Below, piece by piece: positions 5,682 through 13,414 of a DNA stretch of 13,414 bases (its first letter is position 1; each line of letters begins with the position of its first letter). The DNA lies in contig DATHBT010000218.1 of assembly GCA_035295985.1 (NCBI GenBank), positions 1 through 13,414 on the forward strand, written 5' to 3'. Made by a program: the position numbers and the translations under genes. This stretch comes from JAIVGV01 sp035295985. GTDB taxonomy: Bacteria; Acidobacteriota; Blastocatellia; Pyrinomonadales; Pyrinomonadaceae. The notes below the pieces were generated by a model, which searched no databases, was not told where the DNA came from, and saw only the letters and a list, made by a program, of their open reading frames with translations.

Positions 5682-7679
5682 TCACTGTCTTTGAAACTCC
5701 GGCGAGCCGAGGATGAGCGCGGCGATGCGCGCGGCCTCGGAGACGGGCGCGTTGTTGGAGGCGAGTTGCGCGCGGCGCGCGCCGCGCTGGCCTTGCGGGC
5801 GCATCATCGCCGGGCCGTCTTCATTCACCGCCTCATCACGCTGTCTCGCCGGCTGGCTCGTCGCCGGGCCGGCAGCCGGCCGCGGTGCTGTAGTCGCAGC
5901 CTCGTCCAACTGTTTGAGCAGTGACGCCTTCGTTCTGGGCGAGAGATCGCCTTGCAGGATGGCGGCGGCGAAGTGGTCGATGAGGCGCGGACGATCCGCG
6001 CCCGCCTCGTTGAAGCGGGCGACGTTAACGCGCGTGCCGGGGACGCGGTTCGCGACGAGCGCGAGGGCGAAGTTGATTCTTTCGAGCAGCGCGCCCGTGT
6101 TGACCCAGCGGTCGGCCGTGTCTGGGTAGCCGGTCGGGGCCTGGTGCATGTAGAGCGGCTCGCCCATGCGCGCGATCCATTGGTGGAGGCCGATGCCGTT
6201 CGTCTCGCCGCCGAGCGCGCGCACGGCGCTGACGGCCAGCTCGAACGGCGACTTGATCTTCGCGCGGTACGCCTCCGCCGAGTTGAACTCCGGCGACGCG
6301 AAGAGAGCGCGCAGGGTCTCGCGTATGTCGCCGTCGGAGCGAGTGAACGCCGCCGCGACGCGCTCGACCAGCGCGGCCGGCGGATTGTCTGTAACAAAGC
6401 GGCGCGCGAGTTTCGTCGCGATAAACTTCGCGGTCGAGGGGTGCTTCGCGAGAATGTCCAAGACCATCAGGCCGTCGCCCATGCCGCCGCCCGCCGGAAT
6501 CTTGTGGCCGAGGACTGTCTTCTCGCCGTCGTCGTGCAGGCGCGGGTTAAAGTTGAAAGTGCCGGCGCGCTCCGGGTTGGTCAGCCCCGAAATCGAGCCG
6601 ATCCCGCGCGGGTCAAAGATTGTCCAGCCGGTGAAGGCGCGGGCGACCTCCTGCACGTCCCTTTGCGTGTAGCCGCCCTCGACGCCGAGCGTGTGCAGCT
6701 CCATCAGCTCGCGCGCGTAGTTCTCGTTGATGCCGCGGCGCATACGCTGCTGCGGCCTGCGGTTCTGTCCGGGGTTGGGGCTGACGCTCTGGAAGTTGTC
6801 GAGGTAGAAGAGCATCGCGGGGCTTTGGGCCGTGGCCGCGAGCAGGTCTTTGAACTTGCCGAAGGCGTGCGGGCGGATGGTGTCGCGGTCGTAAGCGACG
6901 AGCAGCCAGCGGCCGGCCCCCTTGCCGGCGAAGACGTTGAAGTGGTTCGTCCAGAAGTCCACCATCACCTCGTTCAACTGCCGCTCGCTATAGACGGCGC
7001 GCAGGACGCGCGACGCCTGCAACTCGGCCGTGACGCGCTGCGGCAGTTGCAGACCCTTCTCGCGGTAAAACTCCTGTAGGGCTTGGCGGTACTCGCGCCG
7101 CATCTCGTCTGGCGCCGGCTGGCCGTCCGGCTGCCGCGCGGGCATCGCGTCGCTGTTCGAGGCGGGTTGTCGCGGCGTCGCCGTGCCGCCCTGCGTCGCC
7201 GCCTGTCCGGCCGCGCCTGCTTCGGGCGCGCGTCGGTTCTCGTACAGTTCGGCGAGGTCTGCGGGGAGGCGTCCGTCGCGCTGCAACTGGCGTATGAGCT
7301 GGCCCGGCTGCGGGTACTTCGCGAACAGTTCGGCGGTCTTCATACGCAGGGTAGGCAGGTCGCGCAGGCGGGCCTCGGCGCGCGAGTCGTCTATGCGCTC
7401 GGGCCGCAACTGCTCCTCGACGTATGCGCCGACGCCCATCCGTCGGACGCGCTCCACGTCGCCCAGCTGCGGCCCGAAGCCGAGGCGGTTCAGGACGTGT
7501 ACGACGCGCTGCTCTTCCGCGAGCCGCTGCGCCTTCTGGCCGGCCGCGCCCTTCTGCATCGACTGCGCAGACGCGACAGGCAGCGCGCCCGCGAGGAGCA
7601 CGAAGGCCGTCAGCAGCGACGACAGCGCGCGGGCCGCCGCGTGCCGCGAGCGGTTAATGTGACTGGTCGAAACTCTCAT
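5682..7679 (-). CDS. DUF1800 family exported protein
   Basis: This 665-residue protein belongs to DUF1800, large exported alpha-helical proteins of unknown function that are normally encoded next to DUF1501 proteins. The start at 7679 is chosen because it leads directly into a signal peptide (MRVSTSHINR, hydrophobic core, VASA|Q near residue 39); the frame is open 43 codons further but those residues look random. Family marks are HVLNRLGFGP (61-70), DFWTNHFNVF (241-250), NENYARELMELHTLGV (318-333), a DVQEVARAFTGW helix (341-352), the later FIATKLARRFV and the closing LILGSPEFQRQ. A low-complexity insert rich in Ala, Gln and Pro (about 150-190) splits the N-terminal part, and a second one lies near the C-terminus. 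The M28 peptidase gene is 129 bases upstream and may be in the same unit. Confidence 0.92.
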   Translation of the reverse strand: MRVSTSHINRSRHAAARALSSLLTAFVLLAGALPVASAQSMQKGAAGQKAQRLAEEQRVVHVLNRLGFGPQLGDVERVRRMGVGAYVEEQLRPERIDDSRAEARLRDLPTLRMKTAELFAKYPQPGQLIRQLQRDGRLPADLAELYENRRAPEAGAAGQAATQGGTATPRQPASNSDAMPARQPDGQPAPDEMRREYRQALQEFYREKGLQLPQRVTAELQASRVLRAVYSERQLNEVMVDFWTNHFNVFAGKGAGRWLLVAYDRDTIRPHAFGKFKDLLAATAQSPAMLFYLDNFQSVSPNPGQNRRPQQRMRRGINENYARELMELHTLGVEGGYTQRDVQEVARAFTGWTIFDPRGIGSISGLTNPERAGTFNFNPRLHDDGEKTVLGHKIPAGGGMGDGLMVLDILAKHPSTAKFIATKLARRFVTDNPPAALVERVAAAFTRSDGDIRETLRALFASPEFNSAEAYRAKIKSPFELAVSAVRALGGETNGIGLHQWIARMGEPLYMHQAPTGYPDTADRWVNTGALLERINFALALVANRVPGTRVNVARFNEAGADRPRLIDHFAAAILQGDLSPRTKASLLKQLDEAATTAPRPAAGPATSQPARQRDEAVNEDGPAMMRPQGQRGARRAQLASNNAPVSEAARIAALILGSPEFQRQ

Positions 7680-7808
7680 CTTTGTACCCGATAACGAACC
7701 TGGTATGCGACGCCCCTGCGTCCCGCGGCCGACCGAATTTTGCGCCGCCTCTTTAGACGCGCGCGGCCCTCTGGCGGTTGAACAAATTCCCCGCGCGTCG
7801 CGACGCAC

Positions 7809-9296
<1,488 letters not shown>

Positions 9297-9371
9297 CGAG
9301 GCAGGCTCCTTTCGCGGGCGCGTGTGCGCCCGGCGTGTCGAGAAAGTTCGGGCTGATTTCGACCGGGTGTG

Positions 9372-9379
9372 AGTATAAT
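9372..9379. promoter_or_regulatory. Overlapping divergent -10 elements
   Basis: In the 129-base gap between divergent genes, TATAAT on the plus strand (9374-9379) overlaps TATACT on the minus strand (9377-9372). The plus box could serve the kinase gene at 9426 and the minus box the M28 gene at 9296. No strong -35 is seen for either. The two polymerases would compete for this site. Promoter roles are inferred. Confidence 0.5.
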
Positions 9380-9425
9380 ACGATGGCGCGCGTCCTAAAC
9401 CCCCAGGCGATCAAAGTTCCCCGCC

Positions 9426-9965
9426 ATGCCCGTCGAATCCGGCACGCATCTCGGCCGCTACGAAATCCGCTCGAAGCTCGGCGAGGGCGGCATGGGCGTG
9501 GTCTATCACGCCTTCGACCCGACGCTCCGGCGCGAGGCTGCGATCAAAGTCCTCCCATCTGAATACTCGGCGGATGCCGACCGCCTCGCGCGCTTCGAGC
9601 GCGAGGCGCGGGCCGCCGGCGCGCTCAGCCACGAGAACGTCCTCACCGTTTACGACACGGGCACGCACGACGGCGCGCCCTACATGGTCTCCGAGTTGCT
9701 CGAAGGCGAAGACCTGCGCGCGAAGCTCGAACGCGGCCCGCTCCCGCCGCGCCGCGCGCTCGACTACGCGCGCCAGATCGCCGCCGGCCTCGCCGCCGCG
9801 CACGCGCGCGACATAGTCCACCGCGACCTCAAGCCGGAGAACGTCTTCGTCACCGCGGAAGGGCGCGCGAAGATTCTGGACTTCGGCATCGCGAAGCTCG
9901 TTGAGGCCGCGCAGGCCGCCCCCTTCGCCGCCGTCCTCAACTGGGCGGCCGACCCGAAGCGGTGA
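9426..9965 (+). CDS. Truncated Ser/Thr protein kinase with internal deletion
   Basis: The 179-residue product starts as a normal Pkn/Hanks-type kinase: glycine loop GEGGMGVV (19-26), ATP lysine Lys41 (AIKV), helix-C Glu60 (FEREA), catalytic loop HRDLKPEN (132-139) and DFG (152-154). It then stops. The activation segment, APE motif and the whole lower C-lobe (subdomains VIII to XI) are absent. The final residues 159-179, ending APFAAVLNWAADPKR, resemble the last residues of Acidobacteriota kinases with a WD40/TolB-like propeller, which characteristically finish like TPITVVLNWTAxLKK. The simplest reading is an in-frame deletion joining the N-terminal half kinase to that tail, near 9897-9900. 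It is probably inactive as a kinase but might still bind ATP. The ATG at 9426 places the kinase domain correctly; a TATAAT lies at 9374-9379. Treat as a remnant unless expression is shown. Confidence 0.8.
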   Translation: MPVESGTHLGRYEIRSKLGEGGMGVVYHAFDPTLRREAAIKVLPSEYSADADRLARFEREARAAGALSHENVLTVYDTGTHDGAPYMVSELLEGEDLRAKLERGPLPPRRALDYARQIAAGLAAAHARDIVHRDLKPENVFVTAEGRAKILDFGIAKLVEAAQAAPFAAVLNWAADPKR

Positions 9966-10010
9966 GGCCCGCGCGCCCCCGCCGGCGTTTCCGAATTTAC
10001 GCTTTGAGAA

Positions 10011-11606
10011 TCACGCGCCCCCGCGGCCTTCGCGCTCGCGCGCGACGAGCAGGCGGCGGAGGATTTTGCCGGAGGGCGATTTCGGGATTTGGCCGGTGAG
10101 TTCGACGCGGCGGATCTTCTTGTGCGGGGCGACGCGCGCGGCGACGTAGCCCATCAGCTCGGCGGGCGCGTCCGCAGGGGCCAGCGGCGAGTCGGGCTTG
10201 AGGACGACGAAGGCTTTCGGGATTTCGCCGGCCTCGTCGTCCGCGAAGGGCACGACCGCGGCGTCGGCGACGGCCGGGTGCGTGAGCAGCAGTGATTCGA
10301 GTTCGGCGGGCGCGACCTGGAACCCCTTGTACTTGATCAGCTCCTTGGCGCGATCCACGACGAAGAAGTGGCCGTCCGCTTCGGCGTAGCCGATGTCGCC
10401 CGTGTGCAGCCAGCCTTCGGCGTCAACCGTGCGCGCGGTCTCTTCGGGGCAGTTCAAATAACCTTTCATCACCTGCGGGCCGCGCACGCAGATTTCGCCC
10501 TCGGCTCCAGCGCCCAGCTCCTCGCCCGTCTCCGCGTCAACGATCTTGCTCTCGGTGTTGGGCACGCACGTGCCGACCGAGCCGGGCTTAGAGTCGGCTG
10601 CCTCCGCGGGCGTCATGTGCGTGGCCGGGCTGGTCTCCGTCATGCCGTAGCCCTGGCGGACGGCGCAGCCGAGTTTTTGGGAACACGCGCGCGTCAGCTC
10701 CGCGCCGAGCGGCGCGGCCCCGCTAAAGAGCAGCCGCAGCCGGGAGAGATCGCGCCCCTCGACGGCCGGTTGCTTCGCGAGCGCGAGCACGATGGGCGGG
10801 ACGACGTGCGCGACCGTGACGCCGTAGCGTTCGAGGTTCGTGAGGTACTCGGCGAAGTCGAAGCGCGGCATCATGACGACGGTCGCGCCGACGCGCAGCG
10901 AGAGGTTCATGATGACGGCGAGGCCGTAGATGTGGAAGAGCGGCAGGACGCAGAGCGCCGTGTCGTCGGCGCGCATGATGTCGAGCAGCTCGATCTGGCG
11001 GAGGTTCGCGACGAGGTTGCGGTGCGTCAGCATCACGCCCTTCGGCAGCCCCGTCGTCCCGCTCGAATACGGCAGCGCCACGACATCTTTGCGCGGATCG
11101 ACACCGGCGGCGGGCGCGTCGCCTTCCCTCTCGTACAAAAGCGCGAACGGCTCGGCGCTCCCGGCCGCGTCGTCTCCGAAGACGAACAGCTCGCCGACGC
11201 CCGCGGCGCGCGCGGCCTCCGCCGCCTTGTCGAGTAGCGACGGGTGCGCGACGAGCGCGCGTGCCCGCGCATCCTTGAGTTGCTTGGCGACCTCTTCGGC
11301 GGTGCAGAGCGGGTTGACGGTCGTCGCGGTGAGGCCGGCGAGCGCCGCGCCGTGGAAGGCGACAGCGTACTCCGGCACGTTCGGGCTGAGGATGGCGAGC
11401 ACGTCGCCCTTCGCGTAGCCGCGCGCCCTGAACCCGGCCGCGGCGCGGCGCACCGCACCGTGAAGCTGCGCGTAGGTGAAGGTCTGCCCAGTCGCGGCGT
11501 CGATGACGGCGGGCTTGTCGCCGCGCCTCAGTGCGTGCTCGAAGACGAAGGGCGTCAGCGCCGTCTCGGGGATCGCGACTTCGGGGTAGGGGGAGCGGAA
11601 AATCAT
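10011..11606 (-). CDS. 4-coumarate-CoA-ligase-like AMP-forming acyl-CoA synthetase
   Basis: This 531-residue cytoplasmic enzyme belongs to the ANL superfamily. It should activate a carboxylic acid with ATP to an acyl-adenylate and then transfer it to CoA. All core motifs are present: YSSGTTGLPKG (180-190, phosphate loop), QGYGMTETSP (318-327), GEICVRGPQVMKGYLN (370-385, the box II of 4CL-type enzymes), the TGD motif (402-404), the hinge KELIKYKGFQVAPAELE (421-437) and the catalytic Lys514 in PKSPSGKILRR. Overall it is closest to the 4-coumarate ligase/luciferase-like branch; the acid could be aromatic or a medium-chain fatty acid. No usable Shine-Dalgarno lies before the ATG: the foot of a large inverted repeat ends 3 bases upstream. 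It follows the anti-sigma-like gene by 145 bases on the same strand and converges on the kinase remnant with 45 bases between stops. Confidence 0.93.
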   Translation of the reverse strand: MIFRSPYPEVAIPETALTPFVFEHALRRGDKPAVIDAATGQTFTYAQLHGAVRRAAAGFRARGYAKGDVLAILSPNVPEYAVAFHGAALAGLTATTVNPLCTAEEVAKQLKDARARALVAHPSLLDKAAEAARAAGVGELFVFGDDAAGSAEPFALLYEREGDAPAAGVDPRKDVVALPYSSGTTGLPKGVMLTHRNLVANLRQIELLDIMRADDTALCVLPLFHIYGLAVIMNLSLRVGATVVMMPRFDFAEYLTNLERYGVTVAHVVPPIVLALAKQPAVEGRDLSRLRLLFSGAAPLGAELTRACSQKLGCAVRQGYGMTETSPATHMTPAEAADSKPGSVGTCVPNTESKIVDAETGEELGAGAEGEICVRGPQVMKGYLNCPEETARTVDAEGWLHTGDIGYAEADGHFFVVDRAKELIKYKGFQVAPAELESLLLTHPAVADAAVVPFADDEAGEIPKAFVVLKPDSPLAPADAPAELMGYVAARVAPHKKIRRVELTGQIPKSPSGKILRRLLVAREREGRGGA

Positions 11607-11609
11607 GAA

Positions 11610-11760
11610 AAGCCGTGACGGGTAAACCGCGACAGGTGACGGGAAAGAAGGGCTAACCGCGTGCGAGGCGGCGTGATTCTACTCGAACTCCGCCGCCCCC
11701 GCGCAAATAATTTCCGTCAGTCCTTTCCTGCCGCCTGTCACGGTTTACCCGTCACGGCTT
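11610..11760. repeat. Inverted pair of degenerate heptamer arrays (GTGACRG type)
   Basis: The left arm 11610-11647 reads AAGCC, then 7-mers GTGACGG, GTAAACC, GCGACAG, GTGACGG and GAAAG. The reverse complement of the right arm 11723-11760 reads AAGCC, GTGACGG, GTAAACC, GTGACAG, GCGGCAG, GAAAG. The 38-base arms match at 34 positions, with the outer 20 perfect; all four differences are transitions, which leave G-U pairs in RNA of one strand or the other. In the 75-base centre, GGCGGCG (11667-11673) can pair with CGCCGCC (11691-11697). The element fills the whole gap between two minus-strand genes. The right arm covers the stop codon and final codons of the anti-sigma-like gene, and the left arm ends 3 bases from the ligase ATG. 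Confidence 0.87.
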
Positions 11761-13149
11761 CACGCGGTACGCGCGGCCCTTCCAGACGATGACGGCCTCG
11801 CCGCCGAGGGCGCGGCTGATGCGGCCGATCTCAGGCTCGTCTGCGACGAGCGCGCGGTACTGCTCGGAGTCGCGGCGCACCACCACCGTCGCCTGCCCGG
11901 CGCGGTAGGCCGTGTCGATCCAAACATTGCCCTCGCGGCGGAAGCGCCGGCCGCCGGCGCTTCGCGTCTCCGACTGCTGCTCACGCTCCTGCCTGGCCTT
12001 CGCCTCGTCAGACTCGCTGCGGCTCGCCTCGGACGCACTATTCCGGGCGGCGTTACTCTGGGCCGCGTTGTTCTGCGGCCCGCGCGGCCGGCGCGACGCA
12101 CGGTTGTCCTTCGCGGCGTCGGCCGCGGAAAGCTCCGCCGCCCTCCCGCCGACGCCGCGCTGCGGCCCGTGCCGCTTCGTGGCGGTCGGCTCGTCGCGCG
12201 GCCGGGCGGGGCGCGAGTCGTCGTCGCGCGCGACTTCTACTGTCTCGACGGGTGCGGGCGTGGGCGTCGCCTGCGCGATGTCTCTCAAGACCATCGGGCG
12301 CGACGCGACGGCAGGGGCGGGAGGCGGCACGGGGGCGGGCGTCCCTTGGGGCGCGATTGCATAACCCTGCGCGGCCGGCGGCGGCGCGGCCTGAACTTCC
12401 CGCGCGACTTCGGGCTGCGCGCCGGCCGTCCCGGCCGCCCCGCCCAGAGCCGACTGATCGACGCCGTCAACGCTTTTCGGCTTCAGCTTCGCGACTTCAT
12501 CGACGGCCGCCGTCTCAGCGTCTCCGCCGGTTGCCGGCGCGCCGCCCGTCGTGGCTGACCTGCCCGCCAGCGTCCCCGCCTGATCGCCCGGCTGCGTCTG
12601 CGCTGGCGCTGCCTCCGCGTGGTGCGCTTCCGGCACGGCCGGCGCGTTGGCCTGCTGCGCCGCGTTGTCACGCCTGCTCACCGTCTCCATCGCGCCCTCG
12701 CGCGGGAGGCGGCGCGTCACGACGAGGACGACCGCGCTCACGGCGACGAGGGCGACGACCGGCATCGCGTAACGCCACGCGCGCGGCGCGAAGAACGCCG
12801 CCAGGCGCTCGCGCCACGAGGGCGACTGTGTCGCGGCGGCTGCGGCCACGCCGACCCGCTCGCGCTCCTCTACACGATCCGCCGCGCCGGCGGCGAGGGC
12901 AACCTCCGTGACCGAGCGGCGGCAGTCATCGCAGTCCGCGAGGTGCGCCGCGTAACGCGCGCGTGCCGCCGCGGGCAGAGCGCCCTCGCCGAAGGCTGCG
13001 ATCTCGTCCGCGTCGAGGTGCGAGGCTGCCGCGACTTCGTTCGACAAGAGCGCGCGCAAGCCTGCGGCGCGTGCGGCCGGCGTCGCGCCGCCGCGCCGCG
13101 CGTGGCCGCGCAACACGGAATCGATCTCGCTGTCGAACTCAGGTCTCAT
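11752..13149 (-). CDS. Membrane-anchored zinc-finger anti-sigma-like protein
   Basis: The 465-residue product has an N-terminal zinc-binding anti-sigma motif: HLDADEIAAFGEGALP (44-59) followed by H-x3-C-x2-C (His69, Cys73, Cys76). This is the usual way such proteins hold an ECF sigma factor. A single membrane segment follows at about 128-145 (PVVALVAVSAVVLVV). The external part from about 150 to 390 is low-complexity, rich in Ala, Pro, Gln and charged residues. A compact C-terminal domain (about 395-465: RRFRREGNVWIDTAYR, a VVVRRDSEQYRALV segment, and VIVWKGRAYRVKP) resembles a domain I recall from Blastocatellia proteins. An ECF sigma gene would be expected just upstream, but none is visible in the window. 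An AAAAGG lies before the ATG. The last two codons and the stop fall within the inverted repeat at 11610-11760. Confidence 0.82.
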   Translation of the reverse strand: MRPEFDSEIDSVLRGHARRGGATPAARAAGLRALLSNEVAAASHLDADEIAAFGEGALPAAARARYAAHLADCDDCRRSVTEVALAAGAADRVEERERVGVAAAAATQSPSWRERLAAFFAPRAWRYAMPVVALVAVSAVVLVVTRRLPREGAMETVSRRDNAAQQANAPAVPEAHHAEAAPAQTQPGDQAGTLAGRSATTGGAPATGGDAETAAVDEVAKLKPKSVDGVDQSALGGAAGTAGAQPEVAREVQAAPPPAAQGYAIAPQGTPAPVPPPAPAVASRPMVLRDIAQATPTPAPVETVEVARDDDSRPARPRDEPTATKRHGPQRGVGGRAAELSAADAAKDNRASRRPRGPQNNAAQSNAARNSASEASRSESDEAKARQEREQQSETRSAGGRRFRREGNVWIDTAYRAGQATVVVRRDSEQYRALVADEPEIGRISRALGGEAVIVWKGRAYRVKP

Positions 13150-13414
13150 CTAAAGCCTTTTGAACTTCCGCCGACGCCCACCGGGACGTTCTCCGGGCGG
13201 CACTCTCAAGAACGTCCCACAAGCCCCGATCTTGCGCTCTCAAGGGCACTTGCTTCCCTGCTTCTCACGGCCACCCGCCCGCTCTCGTGAACGGCAACCT
13301 TAAGATGCGTGGGCGTTCTGATCACTTGCCTCGCCGGACTCGCCTACGCGGCCACATCCCGCAACCTCGGACGCGCGGCCAGCGCCAGTCTCGCGCCAGC
13401 CCGCGCGGCGCTTC
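13150..13414. other. Right-edge region without a recognised gene
   Basis: Apart from the inverted repeat at 13183-13218, this stretch holds a direct repeat CTCTCAAG (13203-13210 and 13237-13244). A minus-strand frame enters from the right edge and stops at 13344. A plus-strand frame from GTG at 13309 runs off the edge and begins with a weakly hydrophobic stretch. Neither can be assigned to a family, and neither looks like the end of an ECF sigma factor. Confidence 0.4.
13183..13218. promoter_or_regulatory. Inverted repeat upstream of the anti-sigma-like gene
   Basis: GGGACGTTCT (13183-13192) and AGAACGTCCC (13209-13218) form a perfect 10-bp inverted repeat with a 16-base centre, placed 34-69 bases upstream of the ATG at 13149. 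No T-run follows on either side, so an operator or leader hairpin fits better than a terminator. The role is inferred. Confidence 0.5.

Noticed and set aside
5952..7079. Open frame of 375 codons on the plus strand opposite the DUF1800 gene
   Set aside because: It mirrors the codon pattern of the real gene and has no recognisable motif.
9966..10010. Terminator between the kinase remnant and the ligase gene
   Set aside because: The 45-base gap has no stem followed by a T-run on either strand.
13203..13244. Direct repeat CTCTCAAG (13203-13210 and 13237-13244) as a regulator binding pair
   Set aside because: Eight bases with 26 between is weak, and one copy overlaps the better-supported inverted repeat.
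13309..13414. Start of a new plus-strand gene at GTG 13309
   Set aside because: There is no ribosome site and no family resemblance, and only about 35 codons are visible.

Overview
The window is 13.4 kb of GC-rich bacterial chromosome. The gene set suggests an Acidobacteriota-type organism, most likely close to class Blastocatellia. The pointers are a DUF1800/DUF1501 pair, a stand-alone double-AP2 protein, a Pkn-type kinase whose C-terminal tail matches a kinase/beta-propeller family common in that phylum, and a zinc-finger anti-sigma-like protein with a phylum-typical C-terminal domain. This assignment rests on remembered family features, not on a search.

Left part, plus strand (66-4159). 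A BrnT-type RNase toxin overlaps a small non-canonical antitoxin candidate, and the pair may start as a leaderless message. Next come three closely spaced genes: a secreted, cysteine-rich protein with kinase-like catalytic motifs, a RimJ/RimL-type GNAT acetyltransferase and a FlaR-like P-loop NTPase. A clear sigma70-type promoter then drives a tandem-AP2 DNA-binding protein, which is followed by a small predicted lipoprotein. A symmetric, probably bidirectional terminator at 4227-4261 closes this half.

Middle, minus strand (9296-4285). An exported M28 zinc peptidase, a DUF1800 protein and a Tat-exported DUF1501 protein read in the same direction. DUF1800 and DUF1501 proteins are typically encoded side by side and act outside the cytoplasm. 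Divergent from the peptidase is a 179-residue Ser/Thr kinase-like gene. It keeps the catalytic core through DFG, then jumps to what looks like the extreme C-terminus of a kinase/propeller protein, as if the middle had been deleted in frame.

Right part, minus strand (13149-10011). A membrane-anchored zinc-finger protein of the anti-sigma type precedes a 4-coumarate-CoA-ligase-like enzyme. No sigma-factor gene is visible within the 265 bases upstream.

The most unusual non-coding feature is a pair of intercistronic elements at 5568-5672 and 11610-11760. Each is a long inverted repeat whose arms are degenerate tandem 7-mers, and each nearly fills the gap between two co-directional minus-strand genes. 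The 7-mer consensus differs (AGCTNTT versus GTGACRG) but the architecture is the same.

No tRNA, rRNA, CRISPR array, transposase or phage gene is visible.
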